Below are positions 16,890 to 25,088 of a stretch of 38,185 nucleotides of DNA, one piece after another (position 1 is the stretch's first letter; each line of letters starts with the position of its first letter). A program made the position numbers and the translations under genes. The stretch is from the NCBI GenBank assembly GCA_964479445.1, contig CAYZMH010000020.1:1-38185 (forward strand). The letters are read 5' to 3'. Source of the stretch: CAYZMH01 sp964479445 (lineage in GTDB: Bacteria; Bacteroidota; Bacteroidia; Bacteroidales; GCA-2748055). The notes beneath the pieces are model-generated. The model ran no database searches. It was not told the DNA's origin and saw only the letters and a list, made by a program, of their open reading frames with translations.

Positions 16890-17185
16890 AGCGGAACATG
16901 CATTAGTGGTTGTACATGAAAAAAGAGAGCGCAGGTTTTTGCTAACTTTCAACCAAGCTACTAAACCGGGCGCGAACAAACCAATTCAATCAGAATAAAG
17001 CAGGTAAAAACCGGCCAACAACGTGTAAAAGTAAGTAAAAAACATTGACCCCCGGATACGCGTCGATGATTTTCTGTTGAAGGTGTCGTATTGAATAATC
17101 CTGTGATTGTACCCGTTTGGGTGTATATTGCGTTTTCGTATCAGGGAGTTTTACATTGGGAATAAATACACATTCACTGACCTAT

Positions 17186-18271
17186 ATGCGTACCTTGCTG
17201 AAAACGGTATTTCTGAGCGATCGGTGGAAATATCGCATCGCCAGGCACTCGTTGCTCTGGATGTCGCTCCTGGTAATCTTCACTGTTATATACCACGACC
17301 GGCAGGGTGCAGACGGTTCGCTGTGGCAGGCATTCGGACAGGTGGGGCTGAACAGCCTTTTTTTCGTTGGATATGCCTATGTTACCGTATTCTTACTGAT
17401 TCCCGTGATCCTTGAGAAGCGCCGGATTTTGCTGTTCGTTGTGCTTTTTCTGCTCAGCGGATTTGTTATCTCGTGGATGAAGCTTAGTGTATCTGAGACC
17501 GTTTTTTTCCAGGCTATTGACCCCATGCAGCCCCTGGCCGGCAATGGACTTCCCTGGGGGGCACTGGTGACCAATACCAAGGACATGACCTTCGTGGTGG
17601 CCCTTTTCATAATTGCCAGGTATTCCCGCGAGAATTACATGGTGCGGCAGAACCTGCATGAGCTGCGGCACAGGCACCTGGAATCGGAGATCCGGTTGCT
17701 TCGAAACCAGATGGATCCGCATGTCATCTTCAATAACCTGAATAATATGTATGCCCTTTCGCTGCGCGATCCCGGGAGGATCGCACCCCATCTCCGGCAG
17801 TTCCGGTCGGTGATCCGGTACATCTTTACCGACAGCAAAGAGCGGCTTGTGCCTCTTTCGCGGGAGATCGCGGCGATAAGGGATTACGTGGAGCTGGAGC
17901 AGATCCGTTACGGCGAGGGTTTGGAGGCTGTATTCGGGGTGAAGGGGGAGCCGGCCGGGATTTCGGTGATTCCCTTTCTGATTTTTCCTTTTGTTGAGAA
18001 TTGTCTGACCCACGGGGCGATCACCGAAAGCGGCAGGGGCAGGCTTGAGATCACCCTGGAGATAGAGGAGGCCTGGTTGCGTTTTACCATGAAGTGCGAG
18101 GCATGGGGAGAATGTGATGACAGGAATGTGCACCTGGAGGAGGAGAACCTGGCATCGGCGCGGCGGAGGCTGCAGTTGTTTTACCCGGGGAGGCACCACC
18201 TGGATGCCAAAAGGGCTGGAGGGAAAAATGAATTGAATATCCAAATACCAGTAGAATCGTCATGGAGCTGA
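17186..18271 (+). CDS. LytS-type membrane sensor histidine kinase
   Basis: This 361-aa kinase has four membrane segments (about 22-37, 55-76, 80-100 and 132-147), a short coiled linker and a His_kinase domain of the LytS/YehU type. The phospho-acceptor lies in RNQMDPHVIFNNLNNMYAL (H179), and the ATP-binding N-box is PFVENCLTHG (N272). The usual glycine-rich GxGL motif is degenerate (EEENLASARRRLQLFYPG), so catalytic strength is uncertain. I choose the ATG at 17186; an upstream TTG at 17117 would add 23 residues with no family support. The 3' end overlaps the next kinase gene by 10 bp, indicating translational coupling. The LytTR regulator across the divergent promoter is the likely partner. 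Confidence 0.9.
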   Translation: MRTLLKTVFLSDRWKYRIARHSLLWMSLLVIFTVIYHDRQGADGSLWQAFGQVGLNSLFFVGYAYVTVFLLIPVILEKRRILLFVVLFLLSGFVISWMKLSVSETVFFQAIDPMQPLAGNGLPWGALVTNTKDMTFVVALFIIARYSRENYMVRQNLHELRHRHLESEIRLLRNQMDPHVIFNNLNNMYALSLRDPGRIAPHLRQFRSVIRYIFTDSKERLVPLSREIAAIRDYVELEQIRYGEGLEAVFGVKGEPAGISVIPFLIFPFVENCLTHGAITESGRGRLEITLEIEEAWLRFTMKCEAWGECDDRNVHLEEENLASARRRLQLFYPGRHHLDAKRAGGKNELNIQIPVESSWS

Positions 18272-19356
18272 TGCATATCCTTACGGGTAGCCGGGTGCGC
18301 CGGCATCTTTTTTTCTGGGCCCTCTGGGTGTTCAGCTTCACGTTCATTAAAAGTTTTGGTGCTTCGATGGAGGTCTACTTCGCCTGGTTTGCCTATTACC
18401 TGTTGACATTGCCTCTGTTTATGGCCCATACCTACCTGGTGGTTTATGTACTGATACCCCGGTATGCCAGGGGGTTGCGCTGGCTGATCTTTCTGCCGCT
18501 TTTTTTCCTGGTTATGGTGGGATTCTCCTTTCTTGAGACGGTGCTCACTTCAGGGGTACTGGCTCCCTTATTCCCCAACACCTTTCGTTCAGGTTACAAC
18601 CTGTTTACATTCGGCAACCTGGTGGTAAGCGGTGTGGGGAACCTCTATATTGTATTTGTGTTCATTACGCTGAGGCTTTTACGGTCGTGGTACCTGCAGG
18701 TGGATGAGCGAAAAAAGCTGGAACAGGGGCAGTTGCGCAGTGAGATTGCCGCCGCCAGCAGCCGGATCCAGCCCGGTTTCCTGGAGTATGCCCTGGAAGA
18801 GCTGGAGGGATTGACGGAACGGGATCCCGGGGAGAGTCCGACCGCCCTGGCCGCCCTGTCGGAGTTGCTGAATGATGTGATGCATTCTGGTGTAAAAGAG
18901 AGTTACATTCCCGGGGAGGAGCGCAGGTTGATCGAACGGCTGCTTGAATTTCACCGGTTGTTGCACCGGGAAAGGGAATACAGAGTAGGGTTTACCACCG
19001 GTCCGGGAATTGACCGGTTGCCGGCACTGGTTGTTTTTACCATGACCGAGTACCTGTTGCGGAGGGGGGATAGCGGGAAGGGCATTTCCCTCCGGGCAGA
19101 GGTGGAACGGGACGAAGCTGGTGTCCGGGTGATGTTCAGGGAGGAAGGGCAGGATAAGGCGACGGTTGACGGATTTAGAGGAATCTGTCAGGCTGATCTG
19201 TTGCGGTACCTGGATCAACTCTTTCCCGGACGGTGCCGGTTGAGGGAACAAGCTGCCGGTAGAGACGTATTATCTGTCAATGACAGGCAAATGGCTGTGA
19301 ATGGTGATGCACCTGCGTTGATATTGAATGTCGCGTTGGAGCCAGTCGTTGCCTGA
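18262..19356 (+). CDS. LytS-type membrane pseudokinase
   Basis: This 364-aa protein has the layout of its upstream neighbour: four membrane segments (about 15-32, 40-64, 72-92 and 118-140), a linker and a diverged His_kinase domain. The phospho-acceptor motif reads SRIQPGFLEYALEEL, with Gly (G172) where the family has His. The N-box reads TMTEYLLRRGD, with Tyr (Y264) in place of the ATP-coordinating Asn. The C-terminal glycine box is also absent. It therefore should neither phosphorylate nor bind ATP normally. The gene overlaps the active kinase gene by 10 bp, so a regulatory heterodimer is the simplest inference. The frame is intact, arguing against a pseudogene. Confidence 0.85.
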   Translation: MELMHILTGSRVRRHLFFWALWVFSFTFIKSFGASMEVYFAWFAYYLLTLPLFMAHTYLVVYVLIPRYARGLRWLIFLPLFFLVMVGFSFLETVLTSGVLAPLFPNTFRSGYNLFTFGNLVVSGVGNLYIVFVFITLRLLRSWYLQVDERKKLEQGQLRSEIAAASSRIQPGFLEYALEELEGLTERDPGESPTALAALSELLNDVMHSGVKESYIPGEERRLIERLLEFHRLLHREREYRVGFTTGPGIDRLPALVVFTMTEYLLRRGDSGKGISLRAEVERDEAGVRVMFREEGQDKATVDGFRGICQADLLRYLDQLFPGRCRLREQAAGRDVLSVNDRQMAVNGDAPALILNVALEPVVA

Positions 19357-19385
19357 ACTTTTTTTCTAACGAGCGGAAGGTACCC

Positions 19386-19393
19386 TATATTTG
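19386..19393 (+). promoter_or_regulatory. Perfect -7 promoter box before a terminator-like hairpin
   Basis: TATATTTG matches TAnnTTTG exactly. The expected -33 region is a T-run (19359-19365) rather than a TTG, so the promoter is incomplete. A transcript from here would begin near 19399, right before the hairpin at 19406-19470. Confidence 0.4.
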
Positions 19394-19398
19394 GAATG

Positions 19399-19475
19399 AC
19401 TCTGGAAAAACTTGCCGTCATCTGCTTTCCCATGTTTAGGTTAATAAATAGAACAACACGGCAAGTTTTTTCTCT
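19399..19475 (+). ncRNA. Candidate small RNA or long-loop terminator
   Basis: AAAAACTTGCCGT (19406-19418) pairs perfectly over 13 bp with ACGGCAAGTTTTT (19458-19470), around a 39-nt loop, and the transcript would end in a U tract. With the -7 box just upstream, the unit could be a roughly 75-nt RNA closed by its own terminator stem. Alternatively it is simply the terminator of the two-kinase operon that ends at 19356. Confidence 0.35.
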
Positions 19476-19769
19476 TTTACTCCCCCAATTTTTCGAACAA
19501 AATCATCACTGTTTACATGCGTCTTATAAATAGACTGATCTGTTGAATGGTATGTGATTTATTTTTCGACCGGTGTCGTTTTTTGGGATGTCCGGTTTGT
19601 GCTATATCGGACAGGATTGTGCAAAACCGGACACTTTTAACCTTTTTTTTACATTCGCAGAAAATTAGTAATGTTCTGAAATGCAATTATCTATGCGTTT
19701 TGGCATGAAGTGTGAAGCAGGATTAATGCATTTGAATAGGTTGTTCAGGGAAATAAAAAATCAGGAATT

Positions 19770-20426
19770 ATGCTTGCCAGTCAGACACCAATAACAGTTA
19801 ACAGCGACCCGAAAGGAGCGTCGATGCACGACCTGGAGCTATTCCGAATGTTACTCCAACCCCATTTCTTATTCAATTCGCTGAATAACCTGTATGCGTT
19901 GTCGGTTCAGCAGTCTGAAAAGACATCGGATGCCATTGCGGGGTTATCGGAGTTATTGGAAAAGGTAGTGGAGTATTCCCGGATGGAGATGATCCCGTTG
20001 CATAAGGAGGTTGAGTTGATCAGGGATTTCATTGAGCTGGAGAAGATCTGGCTGGGGGAAACCCGGTTCTGCATGGATTTTCACATCCATGGTTCACTGG
20101 AAGATGTGACGGTACCTCCGCTTGTACTTTACACGTTCGTGGAGAACTGTTTCAAGCACGGGGTGAGGAGGTGTCCCGGTAATGGTTGGGTCACGCTGCA
20201 CCTGGAGTGCAGGGAGGGGAAGCTCTGGTTTATCACACGAAATTCCGTTCCGGGTACCTGTGACAACCAGGTTGAAACGGGAAACAGGAACGGACTGGGA
20301 CTGGATGCTGTCAGGCAAGTCCTTGAGGACAGGTATCCAGGTTCCTATAAATTGATTACCCGGCAGAAGGGGAGTGTTTTTGCCTTGGATTTACGGATTG
20401 ATCTCCCTGTATCGCGCGACGGGTAG
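19770..20426 (+). CDS. Soluble LytS-type histidine kinase core
   Basis: This 218-aa protein is a His_kinase/HATPase module with no membrane segment or sensor domain. The phospho-acceptor motif is canonical, LLQPHFLFNSLNNLYAL (H32). The N-box is TFVENCFKHG (N126), and the glycine box is RNGLGLDAVRQVLEDRYPG (about 173-191), intact here unlike in the two kinases upstream. It may be a cytosolic phospho-donor or phosphatase recruited to the membrane pair, or a shared kinase for the LytTR regulator. The start ATG at 19770 is accepted; an internal Met at residue 19 would also keep the whole core. The CCGGACA repeats lie 140-180 bp upstream. Confidence 0.88.
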   Translation: MLASQTPITVNSDPKGASMHDLELFRMLLQPHFLFNSLNNLYALSVQQSEKTSDAIAGLSELLEKVVEYSRMEMIPLHKEVELIRDFIELEKIWLGETRFCMDFHIHGSLEDVTVPPLVLYTFVENCFKHGVRRCPGNGWVTLHLECREGKLWFITRNSVPGTCDNQVETGNRNGLGLDAVRQVLEDRYPGSYKLITRQKGSVFALDLRIDLPVSRDG

Positions 20427-20721
20427 CATGTCCTTTGAAATCGAGCTGGTGACAGGAAGGAGAGGGTCTCTTTCAGATGGTAACGCCGCTGACCGGTTCA
20501 TGAGCGCAGGTAACTCACGGTCAGGGTACATATACTGAATAATTTTTACCCCTTGAACGGGGATTCGTACCTTTCCTAACCGGATCGAATCATGCACGCT
20601 GAAAGGCGGATGTTCTTTGACGTACTGGCTATAAAGAGAGATGACGGAGGAGCGCTACTGCACTGATTGTAGATAAGATAACCCATTTTAAATCATTGTT
20701 CACTATTAAATACCAAATGCT

Positions 20722-21204
20722 ATGAAAACACAGGTTAGTTTTTTTTCGAGAATGACAGCCATTGTCTTTGCGCTTGTTATGACCACCACCGTTGCTTTTG
20801 CCGATGGTGAGACCACCGACGTCTTCATGACCGGACATTCCAATACGTTTGCCGGTGATTTTGTGATTCGCACGACCAGCGACGTGTTCCATTTTCAGGG
20901 AGAGGAGTATGAAGTATACAAGGTATACTATGATGATCCTTCCATGAACCTGAAAATTGCAGTCAACAAAGAGGGTAAATGTAAATCCTTTATTGCCTAT
21001 ACCGCTGATTACCTGATGTTCTATAACTGTACAAAAGATGGTTTCGGTGTACGCAAGGTAATGTTTACCAGTCCGGATGCCAAGGAGAGTTTTGATCCTG
21101 AAGCGTATAAAGATCAGATGATCCTGAGCAAGAAGCGGAAGATTGAGAAGAAGCGTGCTATCGGATTGATCGCTGCTTTTCTTCCCGGCATGAAGATTGC
21201 CTAA
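20722..21204 (+). CDS. Small exported protein of unknown function
   Basis: I do not recognise the family of this 160-aa protein. A clear signal peptide spans residues 1-27 (cut at AFA-DGE). The mature part is beta-rich, with the segment FHFQGEEYEVYKVYYDDPSMNLKIAV and two cysteines (KGKC-type and YNC) that could form a disulfide. The C-terminus is strongly basic (ILSKKRKIEKKRAIG) and ends with a short hydrophobic stretch. A strong terminator follows, so it is transcribed alone. It is probably periplasmic or outer-membrane associated. Confidence 0.7.
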   Translation: MKTQVSFFSRMTAIVFALVMTTTVAFADGETTDVFMTGHSNTFAGDFVIRTTSDVFHFQGEEYEVYKVYYDDPSMNLKIAVNKEGKCKSFIAYTADYLMFYNCTKDGFGVRKVMFTSPDAKESFDPEAYKDQMILSKKRKIEKKRAIGLIAAFLPGMKIA

Positions 21205-21245
21205 CTAACCTGAAAAGATATTGCTTTAACCCTATACCCGTTAAG

Positions 21246-21276
21246 AAGGGCTGCCGAGAGGCGGCCCTTTTTTTTT
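21246..21276 (+). terminator. Intrinsic terminator after the exported protein gene
   Basis: AAGGGCTGCC (21246-21255) pairs with GGCGGCCCTT (21260-21269) around a GAGA tetraloop, followed by T's up to 21276. It points in the plus direction and also separates the convergent barrel gene. Confidence 0.9.
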
Positions 21277-21277
21277 A

Positions 21278-21862
21278 TCAGAACCTGTAGGAGAGTCCGA
21301 AGTTCATAATGCCTTTGTACCCGAACCCGAGTTCGGCAAAACCGCCCAGTTTTCTGCCGATCCGCATGCCGATGGGGGTTACCTGGAACGCAAGGTTGCT
21401 GCTGGTCTCGGTATCGGTATCGCCGGTGGAGTTGTATGAACCTTTCTCGGTATTGAGGGTAACCCCGAGACCGAGCATGGTATAGAGCTGGATCACCTCC
21501 TGTTTCACCCACCGGTAGTCTGCTTCCAGGGCGAGGGTGGTATGACTTTCGGTGAAATCGCCGTATTTGATATCGTTCTGGATCAGGTCGCCGCTCACCC
21601 GGTCGATTCCCAGGGCCACGCCGGTATTGATGCGGTAGGACGGTGCGTACTTATAGGACACAAACAGGGCGCCGGAGTAGTTATAATCCTCTTTTTCATA
21701 GGTACCGAATGAGAAGGTGGCCACCAGCACATCTTCGATCACATCCATGATCTGGTAGGAGGTGGCAAATCCGTACGAGGCGGTCAGGTCGTGATAAATA
21801 AACTGGGCATTGGCGGCAGGGTAGGAGCTGAGGAGGATCAGCAGGATCAGGAATTTTTTCAT
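21278..21862 (-). CDS. Small outer-membrane beta-barrel protein
   Basis: The 194-aa product has a signal peptide (residues 1-19, cut at ANA-QFI). The mature part consists of alternating amphipathic strands with aromatic girdles (SGALFVSYKYAPSYRINTGVALG; HTTLALEADYRWV; QLYTMLGLGVTLN), and it ends in Phe (GLSYRF). This is the pattern of an 8- to 10-stranded OmpX/OmpW-size barrel. No specific family is recognised, so the role (porin, adhesin or structural) is open. It converges on the exported protein gene, and the terminator at 21246-21276 lies between them. Confidence 0.75.
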   Translation of the reverse strand: MKKFLILLILLSSYPAANAQFIYHDLTASYGFATSYQIMDVIEDVLVATFSFGTYEKEDYNYSGALFVSYKYAPSYRINTGVALGIDRVSGDLIQNDIKYGDFTESHTTLALEADYRWVKQEVIQLYTMLGLGVTLNTEKGSYNSTGDTDTETSSNLAFQVTPIGMRIGRKLGGFAELGFGYKGIMNFGLSYRF

Positions 21863-22051
21863 GGTGTGTTTTATATCACAAGATAATATATTCCGGTGGT
21901 TTGGTCAACGGGTTGTATCCTGTTTGCGCGAATGAGCCGGCAATTATGCAATCACAATGATCTTTCGCTTTCTTTTTTGTTTTCTGATCCTGCGGGGTTT
22001 CATGATGGTTATTGTTTGGTGCAAATCTCGGGATTTCGCAGGTGCGGTGCG

Positions 22052-22552
22052 TTAGGGCTCCCTGTTGTTTATATTAAATTTATCAAAAATGATGCCACCT
22101 CCGCGCACGGTGGCCCCTATTACGATCCCGGCACTGATAACCACGAGGTTTTTAATGATATACTGGCCCTCCAGGGTGAGGGAATAGGGGATGACCTGGA
22201 AGACCTCTTCGGGAAAAATAAAGATTGGCGAAAGGGTTCCCAGCATCTGAATGTACATTAACAGCAGGGTTTCCCTCAGGAACACTTTAAGAATCAATCC
22301 GAGTCCGATGGCTGTCTCCCATATTGCGAGTCCGATCAAAATGGTTTTTTCATTGAATATACCGAAGGTCAGTACTTCTATGGTTTGGGTGGCAAGGGAT
22401 TCTGCCGGACTGAGTCCGTCAAAGAATTTAAGTACCCCGAACCAGACAAAGATGATTCCGACGCTTAATCGTAAAAGAAACAATCCGTTCCGGGCCATCC
22501 AGGAAGTTATGCGCAGATCAATTTCGTTGAATTTATTGCCTCTGATATTCAC
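22052..22552 (-). CDS. DoxX/YkgB-like four-helix membrane protein
   Basis: This 166-aa inner-membrane protein has four hydrophobic segments (about 23-42, 68-84, 86-106 and 132-150). The first contains the DoxX-type signature LLRLSVGIIFVWFGVLKFF, and the C-terminal part reads LEGQYIIKNLVVISAGIVIG. DoxX and YkgB relatives have been linked to quinone or thiol redox chemistry and reactive-chlorine resistance, but no activity can be assigned here. Translation seems to start at GTG (22552), because the preceding N-terminal helix resembles the family; an internal ATG at residue 19 is the alternative. Just upstream is AAAACTAGTTTT, a 12-bp palindrome near 22557-22568. Confidence 0.78.
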   Translation of the reverse strand: MNIRGNKFNEIDLRITSWMARNGLFLLRLSVGIIFVWFGVLKFFDGLSPAESLATQTIEVLTFGIFNEKTILIGLAIWETAIGLGLILKVFLRETLLLMYIQMLGTLSPIFIFPEEVFQVIPYSLTLEGQYIIKNLVVISAGIVIGATVRGGGIIFDKFNINNREP

Positions 22553-22706
22553 TTGAAAACTAGTTTTTGAAATGGTTATTTACTACTGCCTGGTATGTTA
22601 AGATGAGATTTCCGGCTCTCAGGTTGCAGGGAACTCATGTTATGATCATCACGCCATATGTTCCCTGGAAGCGGATTGCTTCATGACGGGATTTAACCCT
22701 CCCGTG

Positions 22707-23405
22707 TTACACCCTGAGTTTTCCCATTCCGCCATCCACACCAAGGATTTGTCCGGACATCCAACCCGATCGATCTGTAAGGAGGAAGAGAGCTGCTTCG
22801 GCCATATCTTCGGGGGTTCCTACGCGTTGCAGGGCATGTCGTTTTGCAGAAGCCTCCTCTTTCTCAGGGGTGGCCAGCAGTCGACCGGCCATCCTGGTGC
22901 GGGTGAGAGAGGGAGCAATCCCGTTGACCCGGATTTCAGGGGCCATCTCGGCAGCCAGGGATCGCACGAGTCCTTCCACCGCTCCTTTAGCCGCCGCAAC
23001 AGAGGCGTGGAATGGCATACCGGTTTGAACAGCCACCGTGGAGAAGAGCACGATGCTGGCGTTTCCAGACTTTTTCAGGCTTTTCTGGACAGCCTGGATT
23101 GCCTTTACAGCACCGATCAGGTTAATTTCGAGGTCTTCGCGAAAAACCTCCGGTTTAAGGGCTCGGAAGGGTTTGAGGTTGATGGTACCGGGCAGGTAGA
23201 TCAATCCATCCAGCTGTTCGGGAATGGCTTCTTCAGGAAACTCATCTTCCAGGATATTGACTTCGAAGGTTTGTGCTGTGCCGGGTGCGTTTTCAATGGG
23301 TGAACGCGAAGTTATATATAGCTCACACTGCTCTGCGTGGAGCTTTTGAATAAGCGATTGTCCGGTGTCGGAGTTTCCCCCGATAATAAGATATTTCTTG
23401 TTCAT
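22707..23405 (-). CDS. SDR-fold protein lacking the catalytic tyrosine
   Basis: This 232-aa protein has the short-chain dehydrogenase fold. The nucleotide-binding turn reads IIGGNSDTGQS (residues 8-17) and a conserved Asn lies in EINLIGAV. The family Ser appears in IVLFSTVAVQ (S122), and K140 is in ASVAAAKGAVEGL. The catalytic Tyr that should stand four residues before K140 is Val (V136). Some SDR subfamilies share this loss, so it may be a non-classical reductase or a binding protein. The C-terminal DRSGWMSGQILGVDGGM block is typical. A 28-bp hyphenated palindrome lies 40-67 bp upstream and could be its operator. Confidence 0.88.
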   Translation of the reverse strand: MNKKYLIIGGNSDTGQSLIQKLHAEQCELYITSRSPIENAPGTAQTFEVNILEDEFPEEAIPEQLDGLIYLPGTINLKPFRALKPEVFREDLEINLIGAVKAIQAVQKSLKKSGNASIVLFSTVAVQTGMPFHASVAAAKGAVEGLVRSLAAEMAPEIRVNGIAPSLTRTRMAGRLLATPEKEEASAKRHALQRVGTPEDMAEAALFLLTDRSGWMSGQILGVDGGMGKLRV

Positions 23406-23444
23406 GATGATTTAGTTTTGCTATTTCAACGTTCTCAGATCGTA

Positions 23445-23472
23445 AATGTTTAATAAATTACTATTAAACATT
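23445..23472. promoter_or_regulatory. Hyphenated palindrome upstream of the SDR gene
   Basis: AATGTTTAATA (23445-23455) and TATTAAACATT (23462-23472) are perfect 11-bp inverted repeats with a 6-nt spacer. The site is between the two minus-strand SDR-type genes, close to where the SDR promoter should be. Its symmetry fits a dimeric repressor; the protein is unknown. Confidence 0.45.
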
Positions 23473-23485
23473 AAACAAAAAATTG

Positions 23486-24925
23486 TTATTCCCTGGTAGC
23501 GATTCGTTTGGCCATTCCCCGGAATATAAAGAGGTGGAATGGAAAGAGGAGGAACCAGTAAATGCGACCCCAGAGTCCTTTGGGCCGGAAGGTAGCGGTT
23601 TGCACCAGGGTTGGTTTGTTATCCGGCCGGGTGATCCGGAACTCCAGCCATGCTTCCCCGGGAACCTTCATCTCGGCTAGTAGCACAAGTCGTCCCTCAT
23701 CGCGGTTGGCATAAAGGACCCGCCAGAAATCGAGTGCATCCCCAGCCTGGATCGACGAGATGTTGGTCCGGCCCCGGCGGAGTCCGACCCCGCCGGCCAG
23801 TTTATCCATAAATCCCCGGATGCGCCAGAGGGCATTGGCGTAGTACCAGCCGGTTTTTCCGCCGATGCTCCAGACATTTTCGACAGCTTTCTCGGGGGAG
23901 ATGGCGAGCGGGAATGACTGGATATCCCTGAAGCAGCCATATTCAGGCACTTCGATCAGGGTAGGAATAGGCACATTTTTATTTCCTGAGATCATAGAGT
24001 CTTTCCAGCTGGACGCAACGATATTTTGTTCCATCCGTTGAAAGGCCAGTTCGATGGAAGAGCGGTAATCCAGGAGTTCCACCGGCAGGATGTCGCGTAT
24101 GCGGTTCTCATTGCAGACCACTTCTACTTTCATGCTGTTGACCAGGTTGACGGCCAGGTTATAGGATGTGGAGGTGATAAAATAGAGCCAGTAGGAAGAG
24201 AGCCGTGGGGTCATAACCGGAAGGGTCACGATGGTTCGTTTCAGGTTTCTGACCGAAGCGAACTGAAGCAGCATCTCTTTGTAGGTAAGTATTTCGGGTC
24301 CGCCTATATCGTATGTCTGATTGAAGGTTTCTTTATGGCTGAGCACCCCGTGGAGGTAATCGATCACATTGCGGATCGCGATGGGCTGGCAACGGGTATT
24401 CAGCCACCTGGGGGTAACCATTACGGGTAGTTTCTCCACCAGGTCGCGGATGATCTCAAATGATGCGCTCCCTGCACCAACTATTATTCCTGCCCGAAGT
24501 ATGGTAAGTGGGATGGGACTTTCGGAGAGAATCTCTTCCACCCGCCTGCGCGAGGAGAGGTGTTTACTCAGTTTGTCGGCATTGCTGATCCCGCTGAGGT
24601 AGATGATCTGACCGGCGCGGGTGTCCTCCATTGCCTTTCTGAAGTTCTTCGCGACCTGTTCCTCCAGGGACTGGAACCCCGTTCGCGTTGCACTCATGGA
24701 GTGGACCAGGAAATAGGCTGCATCGATATCGGGAGGCAGTTGTTCAAGGGAGTCGGGTTGAAGCAGGTCGGCTTCCACGATCTCGTGCTGGGGATGGGAA
24801 CGGTATGCCAGGGGTATCCTCCTGCTGTCGCGTACCAGTGACACCACGGTATGCCCCTGGGCGAGCAATACCGGCAGCAGGCGCTTTCCGATGTACCCGG
24901 TGGTACCTGTGAGGAGGATTTTCAT
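23486..24925 (-). CDS. YbjT-like NAD(P)-binding protein with DUF2867
   Basis: The 479-aa protein begins with an extended-SDR Rossmann fold (MKILLTGTTGYIGKRLLPVL, TGxxGxxG motif). It continues with AYFLVHSM and IIYLSGISNADKLSKHLSSRRRVEEIL, typical of YbjT/NmrA-like proteins. The C-terminal third (about 325-470, GCFRDIQSFPLAISPEKAVENVWSIGGKTGWYYANALWRIRG) is a DUF2867 domain. This order and length match E. coli YbjT. A reductive or sensory role is assumed, with substrate unknown. I use the ATG at 24925, directly before the Rossmann strand; an upstream in-frame start at 24979 adds 18 unsupported residues. It precedes the SDR and DoxX-like genes on the same strand. Confidence 0.88.
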   Translation of the reverse strand: MKILLTGTTGYIGKRLLPVLLAQGHTVVSLVRDSRRIPLAYRSHPQHEIVEADLLQPDSLEQLPPDIDAAYFLVHSMSATRTGFQSLEEQVAKNFRKAMEDTRAGQIIYLSGISNADKLSKHLSSRRRVEEILSESPIPLTILRAGIIVGAGSASFEIIRDLVEKLPVMVTPRWLNTRCQPIAIRNVIDYLHGVLSHKETFNQTYDIGGPEILTYKEMLLQFASVRNLKRTIVTLPVMTPRLSSYWLYFITSTSYNLAVNLVNSMKVEVVCNENRIRDILPVELLDYRSSIELAFQRMEQNIVASSWKDSMISGNKNVPIPTLIEVPEYGCFRDIQSFPLAISPEKAVENVWSIGGKTGWYYANALWRIRGFMDKLAGGVGLRRGRTNISSIQAGDALDFWRVLYANRDEGRLVLLAEMKVPGEAWLEFRITRPDNKPTLVQTATFRPKGLWGRIYWFLLFPFHLFIFRGMAKRIATRE

Positions 24926-25012
24926 GGTAGGAGGTGGTTTGGGGGATAACAAATAAGTGGCCCCAAAGGTTTGTTTCACGCGGAGGCGCGGTTTATCTCA
25001 CGCAGAGGCGGT

Positions 25013-25088
25013 GAGACGCGGAGATTCTGCAGGGCGATTGAGACGCTGAGATTCTGCAGGGCGATTGAGACGCGGATATTATGCAGAG
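25013..25088. repeat. 27-bp tandem repeat, two full copies and one partial
   Basis: Copies run 25013-25039, 25040-25066 and 25067-25088. Each starts GAGACGCGGAGA or a close variant and contains TTCTGCAGGGCGATT; copies 1 and 2 differ at a single base. Related words (TCACGCGGAGGCG, TCACGCAGAGGCG) lie just upstream at 24975-25010. It looks like an interspersed GC-rich repeat family. Confidence 0.75.

Larger units (their letters stand above)
19357..19769. other. Regulatory spacer between pseudokinase and soluble kinase
   Basis: This 413-bp gap has no protein gene. It contains a possible small RNA (19399-19475) and, further on, an inverted repeat: TGTCCGGTTT (19589-19598) faces AAACCGGACA (19624-19633), with an additional CGGACA between them. 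The latter looks like a regulator-binding cluster serving the soluble kinase gene. Confidence 0.45.

Noticed and set aside
18262..19356. Calling the second membrane kinase gene a pseudogene
   Set aside because: Although catalytic residues are lost, the frame is intact, full length and translationally coupled to its neighbour, which fits a functional pseudokinase better.
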